Assembly: GCA_964461105.1 (NCBI GenBank)
Contig: CAYWSY010000002.1
Span: 1 to 48,807, forward strand
DNA from: JAGVMG01 sp964461105
GTDB lineage: Bacteria > Chlamydiota > Chlamydiia > Chlamydiales > Rhabdochlamydiaceae
DNA length: 48,807 bases
Direction of reading: 5' to 3'
The first letter of the stretch is position 1. Each line of letters begins with the position of its first letter. The translations under genes and the position numbers were made by a program. The notes under the pieces were generated by a model. It made no database searches and was not told where the DNA came from. It saw only the letters and a list, made by a program, of their open reading frames with translations. Shown here piece after piece: positions 41,647 to 48,807 of the stretch.

Positions 41647-44600
41647 ATGTTAACATTTCAGCAAATCATCCATCGTCTCACACAATTTTGGGAACAAAAG
41701 CAATGCGTCATCCATCAAGGTCACGACCTTGAAGTCGGAGCCGGCACGTTCAACCCAGCCACATTTTTAAGGGCCTTAGGTCCAGAGCCTTATCGCACTG
41801 CCTACGTCGAACCATCCCGCAGGCCGAGCGATGGACGCTACGGAGAGAACCCGAATCGGATCCAACTCTTTCATCAGTTTCAAGTCATTTTAAAGCCCTC
41901 CCCAGCTGACGTGCAAAAAATGTATTTAGAGTCGCTTGAAGCGTTGGACTTCGATTTGAGTAAACACGACATCCGCTTTGTCCACGATGACTGGGAATCT
42001 CCAACTCTAGGAGCATGGGGATTAGGATGGGAAGTGTGGTGCGACGGGATGGAGGTGACTCAGTTCACCTATTTCCAATCGGTAGGAAGCGTACCGCTGC
42101 ACCCCATCAGCGTCGAGCTAACCTATGGCCTTGAGCGCCTGGCGATGTTTATCCAAAACAAAGACAGCATCTTTGATGTGCAGTGGAATGAAGAGCTGAC
42201 CATTGGAGACATCTCTCATCGCAGCGAGGTTGAATGGAGCGCTTACAATTTTACAGAAGCATCTACTGAGATGTGGATGCGCCACTTTGAAGATTATGAA
42301 CAAGAAGCGAAACATCTCATTGCCCGCCATCTGCCTCTTCCCGCCTACGACTTTGTCATTAAAGCGTCTCACGCCTTCAACTTACTTGATGCCAGAGGTG
42401 TCATTTCTGTAACCGAGCGCACAGGCTACATCAGCAGAATTCGCGAACTTGCGCGCCTAATTGCAGTTGAGTATGCAGCTTCGCGCGAACAATTGGGATT
42501 CCCTCTGCTTACAGTAAAGAAAGAAAAGGCTGTAAAAAAATCAGCTGCTGTCAAGTCTGCGCCGAAATTTAACCCCAAGAAAACGCAGGACTTTCTGCTT
42601 GAAATCGGCTCAGAACAACTCCCTGCAACATTCATTCCCATCGGATGTGTCAATCTCGAAAAAGCAATGCGCCGCGTACTTGATGATGAGGGCTTGCAGT
42701 TTGAATCCTTGAAAACCTATGGAACACCGCAGCGGTTAAGTATCCTCATTCAAGGGCTCGTTGAAGGGACAGAAGATAAAATCATCGAGCGCAAAGGGCC
42801 GCCGCTTACCACTTGCTTTAACACAGATGGACAGCTCACGCCTCAAGGGGAAGGTTTTTTCAAATCCCTCTCACTTAAGCCTGTGAGCTTAAATAACGTG
42901 CGCTCCGGAAAAGCCAAGGGCTTGCGCATCGAGAAAATTAAAGATACTGAGTATCTCTTTGCTTCTCTCCCCCAAAAAGGCAAATCGACTTATTGTTTAC
43001 TTTCTGAAGCGCTACCTAAACTGATTTTAAACCTTGACTTCCCCAAAAAAATGCGTTGGGGAGATCTCGATATCAGCTACGCACGTCCCATTCATTGGAT
43101 TGTCGCGTTACTTGGCGATAAGGTCATCCCCTTTGAAGTAGGCACGATTCACTCCAATCGAATCTCCTATGGTCACGCCCAACTGAAACCTGTAAAATTT
43201 AGCCTCAAATCCCCCAAAGACTACTTGGCTGCATTGCGCAAGCACTTTGTGTTAGCAGACATCGAAGAGCGTAAACAATCGATCCTTTCTCAATTAGCAA
43301 AATTGGAGAAGAAATTAAATGCGAAAACGCTCGAACACGCCAAGGTACTTCCGCAAGTGCTCCATTTAGTAGAATGGCCCCAATTGACTGTAGCTGACTT
43401 TGATAAGAAGTTTCTCAAAGCGCCTCAAGAAGTGCTGATTTCTGAAATGGTCGAGCACCAAAAATATTTCCCTGTAGCAGATCGCAAAGGCAATTTGTTA
43501 AACCAATTCATCATCACGGCGGATAACACACCAACAGCGCTCATCCGCAAAGGGAATCAAAAAGTGCTCTCTGCGCGCCTCTCTGATGGTGTCTTCTTGT
43601 TTACTCAAGATCAAGCTGAGCCCCTAGAGAAATTCAACGAAAAGCTCAAAGTGATGACATACCAAAAAGAACTCGGTTCGATGCTGGATAAAGTCGAGAG
43701 GATCGTCTCTTTAGCTCAACTGGTCAATCAACACCTTGAACTTGCTGATCCCTCAACAGTTTCAAGAGCAGCTCTTCTCTGTAAAGCGGATTTAGCCTCC
43801 GCACTTGTCGGCGAATTCCCTGAGCTCCAAGGAACCATCGGTAAATACTACGCATTGGCTCAAAAAGAGCCGAGAGAGATCGCAAGCGCCATCGAGGAGC
43901 ACTGGATGCCACGCGCAGAGGGAGCTCCCCTGCCTCAAACTCCGACGGGCATCGTGCTCAGTCTTGCGGATAAACTCGATAACTTAATCGGTTGTTACTC
44001 TGTTGGCTTAAAACCCACCTCATCGAGCGACCCTTATGCACTCCGCCGTCAAACGATCGGATTGATTAAGATGCTGATCGATGCCAAACGGGGCATCGAT
44101 TTAAAACAGATTTTCATGGAAGGCTGCCAGGTATTCCCGAAGCTTAAAAACAATCCAACTTTGATTGCGACAACAGTTGCAGAAATGCTCTCCTTTATCA
44201 CAGCGCGCGCAAAGAATCTCTTCGAAGATTTTGGGTTTAAAAAAGATGAGGTTGAAGCTTCCCTGCAAACGATGTGCACAGATCCATACGATCAATATTG
44301 CAAAACTAAGGCTCTCCACGCCTTCCGCAAATCGGGCACCCAATTTGCCAAATTAGTTGAGGTATACAAACGCGCAAAAGGGCAGCTCTCACAAGCTGCA
44401 ACCACCACTTTTAATCGAAGTCTCGCAGAGGAGCCTGCAGAAAGAGAACTTATTCGCGTACTTGATCTTGTTGAAAAACAATGGCCTCAAATGCTTGCAG
44501 AAAAGCAGTACGTCAAAGCCTTCGAACTCATGGCAACGCTCCAGCTGCCGCTGGCACATCTGTTTGACCAAGTCAAAATCTTATGCGATGATCCCGCAAT

Positions 44601-44688
44601 TCGTGCAAATCGGATCGCTCTGTTGCACAAGGTCTTTTCCTTCTTTAAGGAGCTTGTCGATTTTCATCACATTCAAGAAGGGAACTAG
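41647..44688 (+). CDS. glyQS: Fused glycyl-tRNA synthetase, alpha and beta subunits
   Basis: A 1013-residue fusion. Residues 1-about 295 are the alpha subunit (FQQIIHRLTQFWEQ, GAGTFNPATFLRALGPEPY, VEPSRRPSDGRYGENPNR, FTYFQSVGS). A lysine-rich linker (about 293-315) leads to the beta subunit, which starts DFLLEIGSEQLPATFI. It continues with FPKKMRWGD, RPIHWIVALLG and a helical anticodon-binding tail. It charges tRNA-Gly. In most bacteria glyQ and glyS are separate; fusion is typical of Chlamydia. The M19 dipeptidase ATG follows the stop codon immediately. Confidence 0.96.
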   Translation: MLTFQQIIHRLTQFWEQKQCVIHQGHDLEVGAGTFNPATFLRALGPEPYRTAYVEPSRRPSDGRYGENPNRIQLFHQFQVILKPSPADVQKMYLESLEALDFDLSKHDIRFVHDDWESPTLGAWGLGWEVWCDGMEVTQFTYFQSVGSVPLHPISVELTYGLERLAMFIQNKDSIFDVQWNEELTIGDISHRSEVEWSAYNFTEASTEMWMRHFEDYEQEAKHLIARHLPLPAYDFVIKASHAFNLLDARGVISVTERTGYISRIRELARLIAVEYAASREQLGFPLLTVKKEKAVKKSAAVKSAPKFNPKKTQDFLLEIGSEQLPATFIPIGCVNLEKAMRRVLDDEGLQFESLKTYGTPQRLSILIQGLVEGTEDKIIERKGPPLTTCFNTDGQLTPQGEGFFKSLSLKPVSLNNVRSGKAKGLRIEKIKDTEYLFASLPQKGKSTYCLLSEALPKLILNLDFPKKMRWGDLDISYARPIHWIVALLGDKVIPFEVGTIHSNRISYGHAQLKPVKFSLKSPKDYLAALRKHFVLADIEERKQSILSQLAKLEKKLNAKTLEHAKVLPQVLHLVEWPQLTVADFDKKFLKAPQEVLISEMVEHQKYFPVADRKGNLLNQFIITADNTPTALIRKGNQKVLSARLSDGVFLFTQDQAEPLEKFNEKLKVMTYQKELGSMLDKVERIVSLAQLVNQHLELADPSTVSRAALLCKADLASALVGEFPELQGTIGKYYALAQKEPREIASAIEEHWMPRAEGAPLPQTPTGIVLSLADKLDNLIGCYSVGLKPTSSSDPYALRRQTIGLIKMLIDAKRGIDLKQIFMEGCQVFPKLKNNPTLIATTVAEMLSFITARAKNLFEDFGFKKDEVEASLQTMCTDPYDQYCKTKALHAFRKSGTQFAKLVEVYKRAKGQLSQAATTTFNRSLAEEPAERELIRVLDLVEKQWPQMLAEKQYVKAFELMATLQLPLAHLFDQVKILCDDPAIRANRIALLHKVFSFFKELVDFHHIQEGN

Positions 44689-45630
44689 ATGGATGTTGTA
44701 GACCTGCACTGCGACCTTCTCGAATACTTAGCGCATGCGCCTGGAAGAGATCCCTATGATGAGGCCTGCTGCGTCTGCTTTCCAAAGCTCAAACAGGGAC
44801 ATGTCATTCATCAAGTAACCGCAATCTTCTGTGAAACGAAACCAGGATCCACGCAGATCGCCGAAAAGCAAATCAATTGGTTTCATCAGATCGCACAAAA
44901 TGTCGAGGCGATCACACTGACCCCCGCGTTTGAAAATGCGTCTGGCTTTGCAGAAGAGAGTGAACCCCTATCTGTTGCCTTAAAGCGTCTTGAGGGGTGG
45001 GCACAGGCAATGCATCACATTGCCTACATTTCACTCACCTGGAATGGGGAAAACCGCTTTGGTGGAGGCACAGGTTCAAATAAAGGGCTTAAAAGCGATG
45101 GTAAAATCCTCATCGACTGGATGGCTACCAAGGGCATCCCCATTGACTTTAGCCATACAAGTGACAAGCTCGCAGAGGAGATTTTAAATTATTGCGACGC
45201 ACAAGGACTTCATCTTCCTGTTCTTGCAAGTCACAGCAATTTTCGAGAAATCTGTTCCCAAGAGCGCAACCTCCCCGAGTGGCTTGCACAAGAGCTGATC
45301 CGGCGCAAGGGAGTGATTGGACTCAATCTATTTGCCCCCTTTATCCACAAAACCGACCCCACCGCACTGATCCGGCATGTGGAATATGGCCTCTCCTTGG
45401 GAGGTCATGAGACTCTGTGCTTTGGGGCTGATTTCTTTCATGCGAGCGACATGGAAGCCCTGCTGAAAAAGCATCACTGCACCACCCCCTATTTCCCCAG
45501 GTATTCCAATGCATCGTGCTATCCGCATCTATTAGAGGATCTGATAGCGCACCTTTCTCTGACACCGGAGGTGGCAAGCCAGATCGCGCATCACAATGCG
45601 CTGAGATTCCTACAAATTGACAAACGGTAA
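44689..45630 (+). CDS. M19 (renal-dipeptidase-type) membrane-dipeptidase homologue
   Basis: A 313-residue zinc dipeptidase of the amidohydrolase fold. DLHCDLL (His7, Asp9) opens the protein, SLTWNGENRFGGG marks the middle, and IDFSHTSD and VLASHSNFR give the metal histidines. LCFGADFFHASD closes the active site. It has no signal peptide, unlike eukaryotic forms, so it acts in the cytoplasm. It begins right after the glyQS stop with GAAGGGA upstream, giving translational coupling. The last 21 bp overlap the convergent ATPase gene. Confidence 0.88.
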   Translation: MDVVDLHCDLLEYLAHAPGRDPYDEACCVCFPKLKQGHVIHQVTAIFCETKPGSTQIAEKQINWFHQIAQNVEAITLTPAFENASGFAEESEPLSVALKRLEGWAQAMHHIAYISLTWNGENRFGGGTGSNKGLKSDGKILIDWMATKGIPIDFSHTSDKLAEEILNYCDAQGLHLPVLASHSNFREICSQERNLPEWLAQELIRRKGVIGLNLFAPFIHKTDPTALIRHVEYGLSLGGHETLCFGADFFHASDMEALLKKHHCTTPYFPRYSNASCYPHLLEDLIAHLSLTPEVASQIAHHNALRFLQIDKR

Positions 45631-46830
45631 AGCACTGACTTGTCGTCCCAAAGGAAGCTGTAATTCCCCTAAATGAACGACATAACCTTTAGTTACTTTC
45701 TCTCCCAAGTCTTTACAAAATGACACAATATTATCTGCCATAATGGGCTTTGGCGTTGAAGAGGCTTTAATTTCAATGGGAATTAATTGACCTTGATCTT
45801 CCACTAAAAGATCGACTTCATTTCCCGATGCAGTACGCCAAAAATAAAGCTGCGGGTCAATCCCTCGGTTAGACAATCGTTTATAAATTTCAGAAAACAC
45901 AAATGTTTCTGCAATTGCCCCTGCCATTGGACCTGAACTCAAATGATCAATATCTCGCAACCCTGCAAGATAACAGAGAGTACCAACATCGGTAAAATAT
46001 ATTTTAGGCATTTTTACAAGCCGCTTATTAATATTAGTAAAATAGGGACGAAGAATAATAATTTGATAGGTCGCCTCTAAAATAGCAAGCCACGCCTTCA
46101 CCGTATTAAGAGAAACACCAATATCTTTAGCAACATCAGAAAATTGAAATAATTGAGCGCTTCTTCCCGCAATTGCCTTTAAGAAGAGCTGAAATTGTGT
46201 TAAATCCCCAATTTGTCTTAATCCCCGAATATCTCGTTCCAAATACGTTTGAATATAACTTCCCTGCCAGAGAGTTGCATCTTTTTCAGGATGTTCAATA
46301 AGCTCTGGATAACATCCTCGTAAAACAAGTTTCCAAAAATCTCCAATAGGAAGTTTATTCGGAGCCACACCATCATCTTTTTTTTCCCACGCAAACTGCG
46401 CATCTGGCCGCCCCTTCATTTCAATATAGGATAAAGGGAGAAGCCTTAGCATCGCTGTACGGCCGGCCAAACTTTCAGTAACTGTTTGCAGAAGAATTAG
46501 ATTTTGAGATCCAGTTAAGATATATTGTCCGTATTTATTTCGATTCTCATCAATTTTTTCTTTAATATAGAAAAGCAAATCTGGAGCATATTGGATCTCA
46601 TCGAAGATGATCGGTGGTGGGTAAAGTTCAATAAACCCCCTGGGATCTGCCGCGGCAGCAGCGCGAATATCAGGCGCTTCTAATGAGAGATATTTATGAG
46701 TATGCGAAAATAAATGCTTTAAAATTGTGGTTTTTCCCGCTTGCCGGGGACCGGTAAGAACAACAGCAGGAAATTGGCTTGCCGCTTTCTTTAGTATCGG
46801 TTCCAGGGAGCGTTTGATGTAGTCATCCAT
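45610..46830 (-). CDS. AAA_14/DUF4143-type ATPase
   Basis: A 406-residue protein. The AAA_14 domain has Walker A GPRQAGKTT (27-35), Walker B PIIFDEIQ (73-80) and sensor QYILTGSQN. The DUF4143 half carries a winged helix (VAKDIGVSLNTVKAWLAILEAT) and a C-terminal PD-(D/E)XK-like GNEVDLLVED...PIEIKAS. These ATPases are common accessory genes of unknown role, often horizontally spread. Its coding sequence looks more AT-rich than its neighbours. It lies between an M19 dipeptidase and dnaG on the side where glyQS and dnaG should be close. A 31-bp palindrome lies 18 bp before the start. Confidence 0.88.
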   Translation of the reverse strand: MDDYIKRSLEPILKKAASQFPAVVLTGPRQAGKTTILKHLFSHTHKYLSLEAPDIRAAAAADPRGFIELYPPPIIFDEIQYAPDLLFYIKEKIDENRNKYGQYILTGSQNLILLQTVTESLAGRTAMLRLLPLSYIEMKGRPDAQFAWEKKDDGVAPNKLPIGDFWKLVLRGCYPELIEHPEKDATLWQGSYIQTYLERDIRGLRQIGDLTQFQLFLKAIAGRSAQLFQFSDVAKDIGVSLNTVKAWLAILEATYQIIILRPYFTNINKRLVKMPKIYFTDVGTLCYLAGLRDIDHLSSGPMAGAIAETFVFSEIYKRLSNRGIDPQLYFWRTASGNEVDLLVEDQGQLIPIEIKASSTPKPIMADNIVSFCKDLGEKVTKGYVVHLGELQLPLGRQVSALPFVNL

Positions 46831-46848
46831 AAGGCCTCATGCAATGTC

Positions 46849-46879
46849 TGCAATTTTGCATTTTAAATGCAAAATTGCA
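46849..46879. promoter_or_regulatory. 31-bp near-start palindrome (likely operator of the ATPase gene)
   Basis: TGCAATTTTGCATTT and AAATGCAAAATTGCA are exact reverse complements around a single central T. It is 18 bp upstream of the ATPase start on the minus strand, a position where an operator or autoregulation site is expected. Confidence 0.75.
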
Positions 46880-46921
46880 AGCAACAAACACATGTCACTG
46901 AAAAACAATAACTTATATCAG

Positions 46922-48709
46922 CTACTTCGAAGAAGTTTCTGGAAAAATTAACTCAGGAACCCGCTTTCTGATCTCGTCGAACTGCTTGGCAAGCTCCCCC
47001 ATCTCCTCCTCGCTTACATTCCCTTCTTGTATCTTGGATCTCACAAGCTCTCTCTCCTCCATCCACTGGCGCACAAGCATTTTTCGCAGCGTCTCTTTAA
47101 TCCCCTCTTCCCCCTTCTGAGTATTAATTTTCCGCTCCATGATCTCTACCATTAATTGAGAATCATCGCTCTGTTCAATCGCTTGGCTCAAAGAGAGAAG
47201 ATCACACACTTGGGCACTCTCATAAGCTTGAATTAGCTTCAGATAAAGACGGCGCGCCCCATCTACATGGAAAAATTCCTCTTTGACATTGAGCTTGGCA
47301 AGCTCAATCAAATAGGGCTGCTCTGCTCCTAACAGAATTAACCACCGCAACAAATCGGTCTCTAAAATGCGATCTGCATCGACTTGATGGAACTTCACCG
47401 AGGAGCTCTTTTTGATATACAGATCGGGAATCGAAATCTGCCCCACTCCAATTGCAGATTCAGGAACTTGGGCAATCTCCGCTAACTTGCGCAGACTCTC
47501 ATGAATCATCACAGGCTGTTCCCAGCTGCGAATCTTTTCTGTAATTGCCTGAACAATCTCATTTTTTTGTGAGGGGGAATTGAGATCATGGCCTTTCGAC
47601 AAATGGGAAAAAATAAAGCTTAAATAGTCTCTGCTCTCACTCAGCAATGTGCCAAAATGGGAAGGGCCCCATTCTTTTAATACTGTATCAGGATCGGCTC
47701 CCTGCGGCATGGGAACAACGAGCACTTCAATCCCTTTTTTCTGAAATAGATGTCCAATTTTCACTGTAGCTTCTTGACCCGCCGTATCCCCATCCAATGC
47801 AAGATAAACCTTATGGACGCCTAGTTGAATGAGTTCCTTCACATGGTCTTCACCAAAAGCAGTTCCCTGGCCAGCCACAGTATAATCATATCCAGCAAAG
47901 ATTAATTGCAGAGCATCGACCTGACCTTCGACAATGATCGCTAGCTGTTCTTTGGCAATCCGCTTGCGGCTATAACTGAGCCCAAATAGAACATGCGATT
48001 TTTTAAACAGCGGAGTTTCTGACGTATTGATATACTTTCCCCCAAAAGTCTCCTCTTTAAACTTACGGGAAGAAAATCCAATCACAGAACCCATGGCATC
48101 TCGGATCGGAAATGTGATCCGATCGGAAAAGAAATCTCTGCCGCGGGAATTCATGAGCCCCGCTTCTTGCATCACTTCCCCATCCACACCTTGTTCCCTC
48201 AAATAGCGGATGAGGACATCCCCTTGGCTTGGAGAAAATCCCACTTCAAATTGCCGAATAAAATCAAGCCCAAGCCCCCGTTCATAAAGGTAATGAAGGG
48301 CAAGGTGCCCCTCTTCACTATGAAGCAATAAATAATGATATAATTTTGAGCTTAACTCGAGCGCCTGTTTTAACTTTGCTCTGCTCGGTCCCTTTTTTTG
48401 ATTCGGGTCGTCCACTTGTTCTAAGGTGACTTGAAACCGCTCAGCTAAGCTCTCAATTGCCTCGGTAAAACCCATCTTCACATGAGTCATTAAGAAGCTA
48501 ATCGCATCTCCATGGGCACCACAACCAAAACAGTGATAGTGGGTATCTCCCCTCTGAACGACAAATGAGGGCGTTTTTTCTTCATGAAACGGACAGAGCG
48601 CTTTAAACGCACTTCCCGCACGCTGCATCTGCAGATGTCCTGATAGTACCTCTGTTAAATCGATCCGTTGTCGTAAGAGTTCAATGCTTTCTTTAGAATA
48701 GAGTGGCAT
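46922..48709 (-). CDS. dnaG: DNA primase
   Basis: A 595-residue DnaG. The CHC2 zinc finger (Cys39, His42, Cys60, Cys63 in CPFHEEKTPSF...YHCFGCGAHGD) is followed by the catalytic core and TOPRIM domain (AIIVEGQVDAL, VYLALDGDTAGQ, about 255-305). A helical DnaB-binding C-terminus closes the protein. It makes RNA primers for replication. Normal length. It is the last complete gene of the window. Confidence 0.96.
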   Translation of the reverse strand: MPLYSKESIELLRQRIDLTEVLSGHLQMQRAGSAFKALCPFHEEKTPSFVVQRGDTHYHCFGCGAHGDAISFLMTHVKMGFTEAIESLAERFQVTLEQVDDPNQKKGPSRAKLKQALELSSKLYHYLLLHSEEGHLALHYLYERGLGLDFIRQFEVGFSPSQGDVLIRYLREQGVDGEVMQEAGLMNSRGRDFFSDRITFPIRDAMGSVIGFSSRKFKEETFGGKYINTSETPLFKKSHVLFGLSYSRKRIAKEQLAIIVEGQVDALQLIFAGYDYTVAGQGTAFGEDHVKELIQLGVHKVYLALDGDTAGQEATVKIGHLFQKKGIEVLVVPMPQGADPDTVLKEWGPSHFGTLLSESRDYLSFIFSHLSKGHDLNSPSQKNEIVQAITEKIRSWEQPVMIHESLRKLAEIAQVPESAIGVGQISIPDLYIKKSSSVKFHQVDADRILETDLLRWLILLGAEQPYLIELAKLNVKEEFFHVDGARRLYLKLIQAYESAQVCDLLSLSQAIEQSDDSQLMVEIMERKINTQKGEEGIKETLRKMLVRQWMEERELVRSKIQEGNVSEEEMGELAKQFDEIRKRVPELIFPETSSK

Positions 48710-48732
48710 AATATTTATCGGGTATTTTTTGC

Positions 48733-48761
48733 AGCATACCTGAGATTTTGTTTATACCCAA
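48733..48761 (-). promoter_or_regulatory. Sigma70-type promoter of dnaG
   Basis: On the minus strand TTGGGT (48756-48761), a 17-nt spacer and TATGCT (48733-48738) lie 23 bp before the dnaG ATG. Confidence 0.55.
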
Positions 48762-48807
48762 GTGAACTCGAAAGTTTGAATTTGGGCTGCGCGAAAGATC
48801 CCGCGGT

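Noticed and set aside
48719..48757. Inverted repeat GGGTAT / ATACCC upstream of dnaG as an operator
   Set aside because: The arms are only 6 bp with a wide spacer, within chance for an AT-rich promoter region.

Overview
The window looks like a chromosomal segment of an environmental (Parachlamydiales-type) member of the Chlamydiota. The right half keeps gene neighbourhoods that I recall from Chlamydia: prs / rplY-pth-rpsF-rpsR-rplI-ispE, glgA and pgsA tail to tail, a fused glyQS near dnaG, and rpmB followed by a phospholipase D-like gene. There are no rRNA genes, no CRISPR array and no transposase.

Region 1 (1-1379) holds the remnant of an AAA+ ATPase. Its 5' part is missing exactly where the end of a foldback repeat sits. 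A perfect 64-bp palindrome follows it.

Region 2 (1380-about 19226) is a type VI secretion (T6SS) island in two divergent blocks. The leftward block runs inverse autotransporter barrel, beta-propeller-like secreted protein, then tssB-tssC-tssM-tssJ, an adenylation-domain pseudoenzyme, a DUF4280/PAAR-like tip protein and a TssA-like protein. The rightward block runs a candidate tube (Hcp/IglC-like) protein, a 76-residue protein, tssF-tssL-tssG, and a membrane-anchored kinase-like protein. A separately promoted gene with weak transglutaminase (Tgl-like) similarity follows. Sheath (TssBC), membrane complex (TssJLM) and baseplate parts (TssFG) are all present. I see no TssE, TssK, TssH/ClpV or VgrG, so these are elsewhere, highly diverged or absent. 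The DUF4280-type tip and the IglC-like tube candidate point to a Francisella-like, non-canonical T6SS rather than the common proteobacterial type.

Region 3 (19231-28707) is mostly housekeeping and envelope genes: sthA, rpmB, a PLD-family protein, a MarC-family protein, truA, a coiled-coil membrane protein, an M20 dipeptidase, htpX, and an unusual exported MESH1-type (p)ppGpp hydrolase homologue. A 165-bp MITE-like foldback lies just upstream of the rpmB promoter and is related to the sequence at the left edge of the window.

Region 4 (28786-37401) carries a SpoU-type methyltransferase, a glycosyltransferase and hldE-hldD (heptose/LPS core, with a degenerate HldE C-terminal domain). Then come ispE, the ribosomal protein operon, prs and tRNA-Gln.

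Region 5 (37559-48807) contains glgA, pgsA, rlmN, two small unknown genes, glyQS, an M19 dipeptidase, an AAA_14/DUF4143 ATPase with a 31-bp palindrome before its start (probably acquired), and dnaG. Several canonical sigma70-type promoters with 17-nt spacers can be read directly from the sequence. All functional calls are made by reading motifs; no database search was run.
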